NCBI GenBank assembly: GCA_001574975.1
Contig: KQ965858.1
Coordinates: forward strand, 62,001 to 126,000
Direction: 5' to 3'
Length of the DNA: 64,000 nucleotides
Source of the DNA: Gonapodya prolifera JEL478
Taxonomy: Eukaryota; Monoblepharomycota; Monoblepharidomycetes; Monoblepharidales; Gonapodyaceae
Below the pieces are notes generated by a model. That model was not told the origin of the DNA, did not search any database, and saw only the letters and a program-made list of their open reading frames with translations. A program made the translations under genes and the position numbers. Below are positions 1 to 10,638 of this stretch, in pieces. Position 1 is the stretch's first letter. Each line of letters starts with the position of its first letter.

Positions 1-34
1 TAAAGGTCCCCGCCCAACCACCACATTCACCACC

Positions 35-1643
35 TCACTTCTTCCCTCCCCTATGCGCGACGGTCGCGGTCCCCTGCGCGGTGGGCATGACGAGCATTTC
101 GGCAATCACGACGTTGTCCGGTCGTGACGCGGCGTAGAGGATCGTGTCGGCTGTGAAGGAGAAGTGGGATTGGGGGTGGAAGTGGTGTGAGTGCGTGTGA
201 GAGGTAAAAGACAGGCAGGCGACACAAGGGTGGCAAGAGGTAAAGGATAATTCGTCTCAGGCGGACTTCTCGATCAGTGCTCCGCGCTTAGGCCTCGCGC
301 CGCTTCGTGGAAAGATCGCTCCGCTATGAATATTCTGCTCCGCAGGAACTTCGCCTCCGGCGCACGCATCGGTCAGTGCTTTCGCACTTAGGCCTTGGCG
401 TCCTTGCTCCGCTTATATCCGTATCCTCGGTCAGCGCTTTCGCGCTTAGGCCTCGGTACTCGCTCCGCTCGGACGGCGTCGCTCGACAACACCCACCAAT
501 GTCACCGGCACTCAGGGGCTCCATGCCCTCGTACACCTTATCCGCCCTGTCCTTATCCCCACTAAACCTAACAACCGAAAACTCGGTCTCGACCATCCCG
601 GGCTGCACCTCGGTGACGCGCACACCGGTACTCATCAACTCAATCCGCAAACTTTGGGTCGCGGCGTTGACGAAATGCTTTGTCCCGCAGTACACAGACC
701 CGTTCGCGTAGGCCTCGCGCCCGGCAATACTGCCGAGGTTGATGACGTGCCCCCGGTTGCGGGCGAGGAAGATCGGGAGGATGGCCTGCGTGACGTTGAT
801 GAGCCCCACGACGTTGGTCTGCAGCATCGTGTGCACGGCTTCGGGAGAGACGGTGGATAAGGGGTCGAGTCCGATCACGAGGCCGGCGTTGTTGAGCTGG
901 CATGGCATGCATGGGGGATGGGATGGTATGGGTGGTCAGGGGTGGTGGTCGTGGTGGCCAACAAAAGGGAGGGAGGCAAACTTTGTCGTCCATCGATGTA
1001 CGCCTCCGGCAGAGGTATACGCTCCGCGTAGGACAGTCGCCTCGGTCAGCGCTATCGCGCTTAGGCCTCGGGTTCGCTCCGCGGATTACTCGCCCCCGGC
1101 GGACAGCCTCGGTCAGCGCCTAGCGGCGCTTAGACCTCGATGCACGCTCCGCGTGATGGTCTCGGTCAGCGCTATGGTCTCGGTCAGCGCTATGGCGCTA
1201 AGGCCTCGGAGTCCTCCCTCGGCTCGCTCCAGTCGGACCGCTCGCCGCTCACCCACCCAACCCCGACCACCACCTACCAAGATGTCGACGTCTTTCAACT
1301 CCGCGGGCAGCTCCTCGACGACTCTAAACACGGCGGCCCTGTCCTGGACGTCCAACTGCGCCGAGTGGACAATCGAAGAGGGAAACTCGTCGCAAATCTG
1401 CGTCTCCAATTCTTGCAATCTGTCCTTCCTCCTGGCGGTCAGGATGACATTTGCGCCGTGCCGAGCGAATTCAAACGCGGTTGCCTGTCCGATGCCGCTG
1501 CTTGCGCCCGTGATGAAAGCTGTCTTTCCCTTGAGACGTGAGTAACCCGACAGCGAGGAGTGCAGTCTGTGTGGCGTGGATGCGGCGGCGAGCGGGTGGC
1601 GGAGACATGTGCGCAGGGCGTGTGGGGCAAATCGCACGCTCAT
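35..1643 (-). CDS. SDR-family NAD(P)-dependent oxidoreductase (YdfG/serine-dehydrogenase-like)
   Basis: Three exons (1278-1643, 497-896, 35-150) join in frame to 293 residues. The start ATG at 1643 opens a 30-40 residue Arg/Ser/His-rich leader that could be mitochondrial. The Rossmann glycine motif TGASSGIGQA follows, then an LNNAGL motif, a catalytic serine in NLGSIAG, and the YCGTK active site (YxxxK). The C-terminal DIADTILYAASRPDNVV segment is typical of the YdfG-like subgroup, which oxidises short-chain hydroxy acids or amino alcohols. The substrate here is not predictable. Both introns (151-496 and 897-1277) are far longer than usual for this window and are full of a GC-rich hairpin repeat. 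The gene is divergent from the peroxisomal dehydrogenase at 2040. Family assignment is firm; substrate and targeting are inference. Confidence 0.9.
271..456. repeat. Hairpin-repeat cluster in second intron of the SDR gene
   Basis: Three copies of a roughly 30-bp GC-rich unit lie at about 271-297, 369-398 and 425-456. On the sense (minus) strand each reads as a CCGAGGCCTA-like flank, a five-base-pair stem with a four-base loop (AGCGC-GAAA-GCGCT), and then GACCGAGG. The 369-398 copy has AGTGC paired with GCACT, a compensatory change that keeps the stem. GCGGAGCG-like words sit between the copies. Confidence 0.85.
1040..1209. repeat. Hairpin-repeat cluster in first intron of the SDR gene
   Basis: Copies lie at about 1040-1071, 1107-1140 and 1179-1209, with a partial copy at 1160-1178. 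Sense-strand loops differ (GATA, GCTA, CATA) while the stems stay paired. The 1107 copy has its stem extended to AGCGCC/GGCGCT. Translated on the minus strand the units give a spurious repeat (TETIALTET), but good splice sites at 1277 and 897 show that this is intron. Confidence 0.85.
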
Positions 1644-2039
1644 TTGTGCACAAGTCGACGTATGGAGGTGGGTGGTGTCCTGCGGTCACCCATCGGGATT
1701 GCATCGGAAGCATTTCCAGAGTTCCATTTCCACACACTCGCGCACCATCGGGCGACAAGTGCGTGTCCCAGAATAACATTTGTATTTCATGTAGCACTAA
1801 CAGAAGTGTAGTGTTTCACTCGCAATTGTAATTGTCATCGTTTTCCGTGCTGCAATTCTGCCATTATTACAAGCAAAACTCGTCCGGGTAAAGCGAGGGT
1901 CACCGGGGGGAGCAGTAGAAAGAAGAGTGTGGAAGGACGTCCGGAGGGTTTGATTTTCCCATATGCTTTCAAGTTCGGCACAGATCAATTCCGAGGCAAA
2001 TCACATTCCCCACAAACCACACCCACACCACACACGCAC
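1644..2039. promoter_or_regulatory. Shared 396-bp divergent intergenic region
   Basis: This gap separates the start codons of the SDR gene (minus) and the peroxisomal dehydrogenase (plus), so it must hold both promoters. It has no convincing ORF of its own and no hairpin-repeat copy. No specific transcription-factor site can be supported by eye. Confidence 0.5.
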
Positions 2040-5000
2040 ATGGCACTCAGATTCGACGGACGCGTTGTCATCGTCACCGGAGCCGGTAAGCATCGCCATC
2101 GCGCTCTCCACCCCTTCCCTCTCCATGCCTATGTCGTTGTGCGTGTCCGCGTCGGAAATCTCATCACCCGTTCCAATCTCTCGTTTTCCCCGCCTACCCC
2201 CGCGTCCCACATCCCGCGTCCCAGGCGGCGGTCTCGGCAAGCAGTACGCCCTCTACTTCGCCTCCCGCGGCGCAAAGGTCGTCGTCAATGACCTCGGAGG
2301 ATCAATGTCCGGCGCGGGCGCGTCCTCCAGGGCCGCCGACGTCGTCGTCGAGGAGATTACCAAGGCCGGGGGATCGGCCGTGGCAAACTACGAGTGAGGA
2401 TTGCAGTTGCAGAGGGGGGGGNCGGGGGAAGCAATCGATTTGACGGGTTGTGTGACACGGACACGTGGCTCACCAACACCCCATCGTGTGCTCCTACAGC
2501 TCGGTCGAGAACGGTGACAAGATCGTCGACACCGCCATGAAGGCCTACGGGCGCGTCGACATCGGTGAGTGGTCCGAGCAGTCCGACGCTGCGATGACTC
2601 AGAGGGTAAAGTGCGATAGCATTGACCGAGTTCGAGGATAAAGTGCGAGGCGCTGACCGAGGACGCGAGCGGAGCGGGAGTGGAGTAAGCGTAGTATCTG
2701 AGCGATGTCAAGGACCATGTGCGATTGTGTGACCGAGGCGGGGGATTCTCCGTGAAGCGCGAAGCGGAATGCTCGCTGTGGAGCGATATCAACGCCTCAG
2801 AGGGAAGCACTGACCAAGGACGGGAATTCGTCACGGAGGGGCATTTTCATCGCGAAGGGTATCTTGAGGCCCCATTGCGGAAGCAGTTTCGAAGCGTACC
2901 GGAGGCGAACCTTTTCGCGATTCGCGATTAGCGAAGGGGAATACGATGTCGACGCCTTGGTGGAAAGCGCTGACGGAGGCGAGTCCTGTGGCGCGGAATG
3001 GAACGGGAGCGGCGGTGCGGCACCGTGGGAAACATGAAGGACGTGTGCACCTTTGGGAACAGAGCACTGTCGTCTCGCGAGGGTCTTGTGTTCGTCCTGT
3101 GGCGATGTATCAACCAAATCTCTAACTTTACTTTCTGCTTTCACCAGTCATCAACAACGCCGGCAGTGAGTCATGGGGAATCCGCAAACCGACATGTCTC
3201 GCCAATAACACCCCCCCCCTTTCACCAGTTTTGAGAGACATCAGCTTCCAGAGGATGCAAGACGCCGACTGGGACCTTGTACGTTCAATTTTCGCCACGG
3301 CCCATTGAAACGTACCTCACCCCCCGATTCCCGTTCTGTGATATAGGTCCAAAAGGTCCACGTGTACGGTACCTACAAGGTCACCAAGGCCGCGTGGAAG
3401 GTCATGCAGGACCAGAAGGTGAGGCCCACGTCGCCTGTGTCAGCGTGAGGAAATGTTGTGTGGTGACACTCGTCACTTTCACTTAGTTTGGCCGAATCAT
3501 CAACACCGCTTCAGTTGGTAAGCTCGTTTGAACCACCGCTTGAGTCACGACAACGTTCTAGCGGCTTCTCGTTATCTCAGCTGGAATCCAGGGCAACTTC
3601 GGTCAAGTCAACTACTCTGCCGCCAAGCTTGCTGTGAGCTGATAATGAAACCCGGGTGTTGGAAGAGGAGCAATTTCATTCACACGTCTGGCTTCATTCG
3701 CTTATAGGCTCACGGGTTCACCCTTACCCTTGCCCGGGAGGTGTGTTGCTCACGTCATTTTTGGTGCATGACGAGGTCAGGCTAACGTGTGACGTTTCTA
3801 GGGTGCCAAATACAACATTCAGGGTAACTAGCTCGCCTAAAAATACCATGCGAGCTTCAACTATTCTAACTTTGAATTCTATTCAAGCTTGCACTGTCGC
3901 TCCAATGGCTGGTGAGTCGATACGAACAGATTGTTGTGGGACATAATTGCTAAGTGTGACCCTCGCCCAGCATCCCGCATGACCGAGACAATCATGAAGG
4001 ACGAGGAAGATCTCCGTCTCCTCGAGTGAGCACGCCGCGCAGATTCATTGCCCGATGTTGTTTGACCGACCCTACGCCCGCCTCGTCAGCCCCGCCAAAG
4101 TCGTCCCGTTCGTCGGCTGGCTCGCCCATGAAAGTTGCAAGGAGACCGGCACCCTGTTCGAGGCCGGTGGTGGCTGGATCGCGAAGCTCCGCAGGGAACG
4201 GTCGCAGGGTGTGCTCGTGAACCCGACTGCCAGTGAGTACACTATATGCCCGCGGTTTGATTTTGTGGAACCTCCGCAGTGACACGTAATCCCCGCCAGA
4301 CTTCACCCCTGCCGCCGTGTCCTCGCTGATTGGAAAGATCAACGACTTCACGAACCCCGAGTACCCTGTCGGGATGTTGGACTACGCTGACAAGGTGACT
4401 TTCTTTTGGGCTTAACACTTGCCCCACGTTGTGGTCATTTTGACTTACACTTTTCACTCCAACTTTCAGCACAAGCTTGAAGATGCTCTGTTGAAGCCCA
4501 CTTTGCCCAAGCCTGCGCAAGAGTTGAGGTTCGATGGTCGCGTTGCGATTGTTACTGGAGCTGGTGAGTGTTCGAGCGGTGGACGATTCGGACCGATGTC
4601 TCACAATACAACGCTCTCTACCAGGCAATGGTGTCGGAAGGGCTCGTGGGTTGCAGTGTGTATGATTGAGAAAATACCCAGGTTCTCACAATCGCCTTCT
4701 ATATTCAGACGCGCACATGCTCGCGCAATTGGGAGCGAAAGTTGTGAGTGGTTCTTTGCCAACTTCCGACTGTGATAAACGTGCTCATCGTGGATCTATT
4801 TTAGGTTGTTAACGACCTTGGTGGGGATTACAGTGAATCTGGGCCTTTCCGATAGATGAGTTGACCTTCTCATTTCAGGCGGCAGTGTTGCCGGAGTTGG
4901 TTCCTCCTCTGCCGCGGCGCAGAAGGTCGTGGACGAAATTGCGGCCTTTGGTGGTGTTGCTGTCGCCAACTACGACAACGTCGTCACCGCCGCCGAGAAG

Positions 5001-6586
5001 GTCGTTGAGACCGCCATTAAGGGTGAGTGATTTTACTTGCCGTCTGCTCGTGACGTCAAATCTGATGCAACTGTTGACGGTCAGCTTTCGGTCGTGTCGA
5101 CATCCTCATCAACAACGCTGGAAGTGAGTATTGGTGTTTCACATCGTTTCCAATCGCGTTCTAAAGTGGGATCTGCCCACCGCAAGTCTTGAGGGACAAG
5201 TCCTTCGCCCGTAAGTTTATCTTCTTCCTCTTCAGTGTGCTTTTTCAATAGCATTTATATCCATCTAGGCATGAGCGACGAAGACGTAAGAGCTCTTCTC
5301 AAGTGAAACTTTGTGATTTTAGTCAACCAACTCTCGTCCCGTCGCCCGCTAGTGGAACTCGGTCCAAGCTGTGCACTTGCGTGGTATCTTCGCCATGACA
5401 AAGGCAGTCGTAAGTTGCTGATCTGTTTCTCTTTTCCGAACGAGCTATCAAACCTGATGTGTTTTCGATGCAGTGGCCCCACTTCAAGAAGCAGAAGTAC
5501 GGCAGAATCGTCTGCACTTCTTCGTCTGTAGGGTGAGGGCTCTCCTCTGCAATCGTTTGGTTTTCTTCTGATCCGTCCCATGCAACTACAAACCGCGACT
5601 GCCATATAATAGCGTAAGTTGCACAGCTGTGATGTGAAATAAGTTTGTAACTGACGTTGTTTTATTGTTCGCAGCTGTACGGCAACTTTGGGTAAGAAAG
5701 TGCTGTGTCGAATGCAGCTTTGATTCAGGGACTCATCTTTTGTTCCTCTGTCGCAGCCAAGCTAACTACAGCTCTGGTAAGTTCGAACACGTGGTTCGGT
5801 TTAAAAGATATCGATATCCTTACGGTTATGTTGAACTCTTCCAGCCAAGGCGGGAACAAGTGAGTCCGATTGAGCTTTCCAAGTTCCCAAGCGTTTCTCA
5901 AGGGTACTCTGGGATAGTCTCGTTCTCCAACTCCATCGCGATTGAAGGCCAAAAGGACAACATTTTGAGCAACACCATGTGAGCAATCCGCCTGCTTTCC
6001 TGAAATAGCCCACTCAGTGACGGATCTTGTTCAACGTATTCGTTGATCCACTCTAAAGCTGCCCAAGTGCCGGAACACGCATGATTGCAACGATTCCAGG
6101 TCGCGATATGACCGCTGCTGTGAGCGAGCTCGTTCACAAATTTTCGCAACGATATGTCAACTTCTTTTTGGAACAGAACCAACGCAAGCCCGAGTACATC
6201 TCGCCCCTTGTCGCGTACTTGTGCCACGAATCCAGTAAGGAGACCAGGGGAATCTTCGAAGGTGCTTACGCTCAATATGTTCCTCAAGCCTTGGGCTAAC
6301 TCATCATGCCATTCTGTAGTCGGTGGCGGCTGGATCGCCAAGGTTAGGTGGCAACGGACGGGAGGTGTTTATTTCCCTCCCGGAAAGCTTACCGCCGAAA
6401 ACATTCGGGACGCGATGCCAACGATCACCAACTTCGATGATGGACGGGCGTATGTATTCGCAATGTTTGCAAAAGATTTGTAATTGATATTAATTGTTGT
6501 CCCCCTCCAGTACCCACCCCACCCACGGAGGAGAAACCTTCTTGGCCATCCAGACTGCTGCCAAAGAAAGCAAGGCTAAGCTGTAG
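2040..6586 (+). CDS. Peroxisomal multifunctional enzyme, two 3-hydroxyacyl-CoA dehydrogenase domains, no hydratase (FOX2-like)
   Basis: A many-exon gene, with around twenty introns, encodes two tandem SDR domains. Domain one starts [20 protein letters not shown] and has active site NYSAAK. Domain two starts [14 protein letters not shown] at about 4526 and has active site NYSSAK. These match the two D-specific 3-hydroxyacyl-CoA dehydrogenase domains of fungal Fox2 in peroxisomal beta-oxidation. Each domain ends in a GGGWIAK segment. The protein finishes ...ESKAKL with stop at 6584-6586, and AKL is a type-1 peroxisomal targeting signal. The MaoC-like enoyl-CoA hydratase-2 domain that normally follows in Fox2 is absent. 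A 583-bp intron (2565-3147) carries diverged hairpin repeats. Start ATG 2040 is the first one in the conserved frame. One ambiguous base (n) lies near 2422 in an intron. Confidence 0.92.
2599..2980. repeat. Diverged hairpin-repeat copies in an intron of the peroxisomal dehydrogenase gene
   Basis: Related units are visible at about 2600-2630, 2632-2662, 2795-2820 and 2955-2979, with degraded pieces between. They read on the plus strand, which is the sense strand of this gene, with words such as GCGCTGACCGAGG and GAAAGCGCTGACGGAGG. The region also has GCGAGCGGAGCG-type words like those near the copies in the SDR gene. Stems are less well kept than in the SDR introns. Confidence 0.7.
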
Positions 6587-6644
6587 GCTAGGGCTGATAA
6601 CTGTACCATTGGAATGGATATGCATTTTCATATTTTCTATCGTA

Positions 6645-8975
6645 TTACAACAAGTCTTCTCCTTCGAGAGACTTCATGAACTCCGCATATTCGTCCGCTG
6701 CCTTCTCCTGTTGACTTTTCTTTGGAGTGATTTGGGTCTGATTCACGAGTTGCCCAAGCCCGTACGCCACAACTCCGTCGCCTTCCTCCGTGTCACTAAT
6801 GTCCACATCTGGGGCCGTGTTCACCATCTTTCTGAAACCTTTTGGTATCTTTGGACCGATGCTTGCACCTTGTGGAATACGCGCGGGTTTGGCGATTTCA
6901 GGCTCAGAGGTCGTCACGGGTGTTTCAGATGCAGGCTTTGGCTTCAACGACGCCTGCTTGCGGCGAAGTGCCGCTGGTACCATTGTGGTGAGTTCTGCAC
7001 GCAGGTCTCGCATAACAGGGGCAGCTGATATGACCGCGGACGCTGGAGGTACGGCAGGCGGAGGAGGAAGGTCTTGGGGTGTCATGTTTGGAGGTGGACC
7101 GGGAGGTGGACCAGGTGGCAGTCCTGGTGGGGGACGTGGGAACGCCGTTGCAGCAGCAACTTGTTGCACGATTGCAGAGTTGTACATGGAAGGCTGGTAC
7201 ATGCTTGAAGCCGAAAACACAGGTGGAGGAGGAGGCATTCCAGGGGAGGGTGCCACAGGGCCTGGCGGAAATGGTCCGTTTGATGGAAAAAACGGAGGTG
7301 CAGGGCCTGGTGGAGGACCAAGGGGGAAGGCTGGTCCAGAAACTCCAGCTAAGGGCCCAGGACCTGGGAAACCTTGAGGAAATGGTACAGGTGGAGAGAA
7401 AGGTAGCATTCCATTAGAGGTTGGTCCGGCAGGATGGAATGGAGGTGGGGGAAACGGAGGGGGACCAGATGGACCCGGTGGCAATGCTACCGTGGCAGAC
7501 ATCAGCCAACTGTTTCTGTCAAGTCTTCTAGGAAGAACTCACCATTTGGGAAGTGCGGAGGAAAGTTGCCGTAACTGACGGGTGGTGGTCCTGGAGGTGG
7601 CGGCGGACGTCCAGGTCGTCCATGGGGCACTGCATTCCCATGTTGATGTCTTCCCCACTCGGCATTCTGAGGAGGGAGTGGCGGTCCCCGTCTACCTGAC
7701 GGTGCCATTTCCCGTTCATCTTTTCCGCGAGCCTCCGAAAGGTTGGGGACGTCCGCCACGTTTTTTTCCGATCCCCTCACATCTTTGACTGGAGGTAGAT
7801 CCAGAGTTGACTTATCTCGCGTTTCATTCAGATAAAGATCATCGTAAAATTGCTTCTTCGGAGGCTCTCCTTCAGGGAAGTGATCTGACGGTAATGGGAT
7901 CGAGGAAAGGTCCTCGTACGAGATCTCAATAGCGTCGAAATCAATGTCGTCATCGGTCTGTGCTACGTCGTTCGCACCAGCATTCGAGCGTGGTGAAGCG
8001 GGCGAACCACGCGATACATCAGAGTCAGAATCCGAATCAGATTCGGAATCCCCAGAAGTGTCCGAATCGTCAGAAGAATCACTTCCAGTCTCAGACTCCG
8101 CATCCGATCCTGTCTGTTGCCGCTTACGCTTTCTCACGCCTCCTGCCCCTTCCTTCTCTTCTTGCGCTTTTTCCTTCTTCCTGTCCCTTTCCTTATCTTT
8201 TGCTGATTTGAGGAGTTTCTTTTTCGTTACCGTTTCACCGTCGAGCGTCTTCCCAACGTCCAGCTCAATCACTACTTTGGGTTTGTCCTTGTCCTCGACT
8301 TTCTTATCTTTGTCCAGTCCAAGTTTAGAACGAGCATCTTTCGCCTGTTTAAGTCGCTCCTCAAGTTCCTGCTTTCGTGACTGGCCCGCTCCATCGAGTA
8401 GACCCTGACGATCTTAAAATCGAGTAAGAAAGCAGAAGGATTGTGCAAGCCAACAGGAAAAACGCGACGTAGTATCAATCCCTTCGAATGTAGTTCGGTG
8501 CCCCACATGAAGATAACAGAATGCTGAAACCTATTCTCCGTGCACCTTTTGCGCGCCGTCGACCAATAAAATAAGCAGCATTATTTCCTCCCAAGGCTTG
8601 GCAACCGTACATTGAACTGCTCACGGCCATTCCATGTCCAACGCATCGTGCAATCGAGCGAAGACTCACCCTGTGATCTAAGGTGAGCAAGTTCCCTCTC
8701 AATCTTGGAGTAGTCCTTGGTAGCAGTGGCAACAAGGCGAACTTGCTTCCTATCTTCCTTGTTCTTCTTCAGTTCGCGTTTCCTCTGCGCCTTACGCAAG
8801 GCCTGGTCGTTATGAATTCCAAGAAGAAATCATCACATTAGGCGAGATTATAAGAGGTGGGTGCAATTCCGGCAACGCAAATGAGGTGAATCGTACGGTG
8901 AGCGTTGGGAATACAGGCAGCTGTGCCGCTCACATCAGCCGGATTGAGAACGCGTGATTTTCCCTTGGATCCCAT
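6645..8975 (-). CDS. WBP11-like pre-mRNA splicing factor
   Basis: The start ATG at 8975 gives MGSKGKSRVLNPAD. After one intron this continues ALRKAQRKRELKKNKEDRK, matching the N-terminal Wbp11/ELF5/Saf1 domain. A Lys/Glu-rich and then Ser/Asp-rich region follows (SDSDSD runs). Next come an acidic patch near DDDIDFDAIEISYEDL and a long proline-rich region with PPGPP and PPPPP tracts that would bind WW or SH3 domains. The tail has a MRDLRAELTTMVPAALRRKQ segment that resembles the WBP11 C-terminal motif, and ends EDLL at 6645. An intron at about 7491-7546 joins the FPNG and ALPPGPSGPPP parts in frame. WBP11 proteins act in the nucleus with the spliceosome. The gene is convergent with its left neighbour, stop to stop 58 bp apart. 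Confidence 0.88.
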
Positions 8976-9036
8976 CTTCACTATCGCATTCGTGGAAAAG
9001 GGGGATTTGCAGTTGGATGGTAGAAGTTTAACCGTT

Positions 9037-10605
9037 TTATTTGCCGACTAAGCACGTTCGCCAGGCTTTCAATTGTGGCTCTATCGTGTCCTCCCAGACC
9101 TCTCGCCAATACCCGTCTTCGTAAGGACTCTCAAAGGTTGTGGTAGTCGGCGGATGCAACCAATAGTTCACCGCCATATGGAGACCACTTGTGGCCCCCT
9201 CCCCAGAGTCACCTCGACTGGATACTTCATGGAACCAGCCTGCGGGTAGATAAAGCATTTCACCAGGTTCAAGATCACAGTCAATCCCATTTGATAGACG
9301 AACGAGTGGGAAGTCATTCAGTGCTGGTGGATCCGGTTTGGTAAGTGTGCCCGCCGGGACTTTTGAAAAAGAAGGTGGCAGAGGCTTAGGGGCATTGGAT
9401 GCAAAAGTGGTGGACGTTGCGGTGAGGCGCTGTCGTTTTCCGCTAGAGTCATTCCCATCCTCGGTGTCGTCGTCCACATCCTCGAAATCGTCTTCAAAGT
9501 CATCAATGTCATTTCCGTCGCCTTCATCACCTTCATCCTCGTCTTCATCGTCTTCCGCGGCGAGGCCGTTCCCCCCGGAGCTTTGCCCCATCGTATCCCC
9601 CCCCACTTGGAGTGCCAACAAACTGTCCATTGATGCCTCCAACTCGGCTTCTGCAAGGCTCAGTTCTTCTTGCAGTGTTCCCTTATCCTTCTTCTTCCTG
9701 GATTTCGCCAATTTGGATTCCAGTTCATCCACTGTTCGTTGACACGTCCGCACTTTCCATTGTGCGACATCAATGTGTCTTGCACCATCTGCACGCACAG
9801 TGCATCGTTTTCCTTCCACATACGCTATCAATCCGTTGGCGAAAATTCGAGGGTTCGTTCCTGCTAGGTACATATTTCCCGCCTCCGATGGAGCAAACAG
9901 TTTGAAACTCTTTTTTCCCAACAACAACGAATAAAGATTGTCCGCGAAATCATGGTGTAGGCCCGAGGAGCTGCCTCCGTCAGGACTTGAGCGACCGAGC
10001 CATAAGTTGATTTGTTGAGGTGCAAGGTTTCCCAACAATGGAGGCCGAGGGTTTAACAGCGGAAGGAGATGAGTCAGGGGGTTTTGGCACCACGTCGATA
10101 TCGTACGAAGGGCATTAAGCTCATCGTCAGAAAGACTGGCTGTCAACTCAGGACTGGTCTCGAAGTCCTCGTATTGAGTTGTCATGTAGATATTGGAGTC
10201 ACCTTTGACTAACCGGTCCACGAGCTCACTGAATGGCATCCGCATTCGTTCTTTGCCGCTACCAAAGGCGCCATCAACTTTTGTCTCAACTTGCACGAGA
10301 CAATCGCCGGCTGTTATGCTTCGGGAAGTGCTATTCAAATTCCCTTTGCTCGCGGACAGCTTTCGGGTGCTTTTTGCCACATCGAATCCATTAGAGGATC
10401 CAGTCACGGAAATCTTCGTCTTGAATCCCGCAAGGAACGTAGGGTCATTCCATTCGTCCGTGTTGAATGAAGGCAGCACCCCACAAACCACCACCGGCTT
10501 TCTTTTTGCAACGTAATTCTCGAAGAACGATTCTGGAGATAGCGTCTCCAATTTCACGCGTTCAATCGTCCAATTAGCAGGTGGTTTGAAACCCGTGTAC
10601 TCCAT
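9037..10605 (-). CDS. JmjC / cupin-8 domain protein (JMJD7-like Fe(II)/2-oxoglutarate oxygenase)
   Basis: A single-exon ORF of 522 residues. The N-terminus has SFFENYVAKRKPVVVCG, the usual cupin-8 opening. The metal site is visible as HHD (an HxD motif) in LHHDFADNLYSLLLGKKSFKLF, with the distal histidine in MLYLPAGWFHEVSS. Between them lie a coiled-coil segment (about residues 290-350) and a very acidic stretch of about 40 residues (DEDEDEGDEGDG...), which look like insertions in the barrel. Family members hydroxylate proteins or act as histone/peptide oxygenases; the substrate here is unknown. It lies 33 bp downstream of the SH3/transglutaminase-like gene on the same strand. Confidence 0.88.
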   Translation of the reverse strand: MEYTGFKPPANWTIERVKLETLSPESFFENYVAKRKPVVVCGVLPSFNTDEWNDPTFLAGFKTKISVTGSSNGFDVAKSTRKLSASKGNLNSTSRSITAGDCLVQVETKVDGAFGSGKERMRMPFSELVDRLVKGDSNIYMTTQYEDFETSPELTASLSDDELNALRTISTWCQNPLTHLLPLLNPRPPLLGNLAPQQINLWLGRSSPDGGSSSGLHHDFADNLYSLLLGKKSFKLFAPSEAGNMYLAGTNPRIFANGLIAYVEGKRCTVRADGARHIDVAQWKVRTCQRTVDELESKLAKSRKKKDKGTLQEELSLAEAELEASMDSLLALQVGGDTMGQSSGGNGLAAEDDEDEDEGDEGDGNDIDDFEDDFEDVDDDTEDGNDSSGKRQRLTATSTTFASNAPKPLPPSFSKVPAGTLTKPDPPALNDFPLVRLSNGIDCDLEPGEMLYLPAGWFHEVSSRGDSGEGATSGLHMAVNYWLHPPTTTTFESPYEDGYWREVWEDTIEPQLKAWRTCLVGK

Positions 10606-10638
10606 TTCTTTTTTCCATTCTCGTCACTTGATTATCTA

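Noticed and set aside
271-1209. CRISPR-like array
   Set aside because: Units are hairpins with unequal spacing inside eukaryotic introns, without unique spacers of constant length and without cas genes.
1113-1277. Repetitive peptide (ALTETIALTET) at the end of the first SDR exon's open frame
   Set aside because: It is read-through into the intron repeats. Splicing at 1277 and 897 restores the SDR sequence in frame.
6790-7417. Gly-rich plus-strand ORFs
   Set aside because: They are the antisense of the proline-rich part of the WBP11-like gene.
9338-9742. Ser-rich plus-strand ORF
   Set aside because: Antisense of the acidic and coiled-coil insertion of the JmjC gene.
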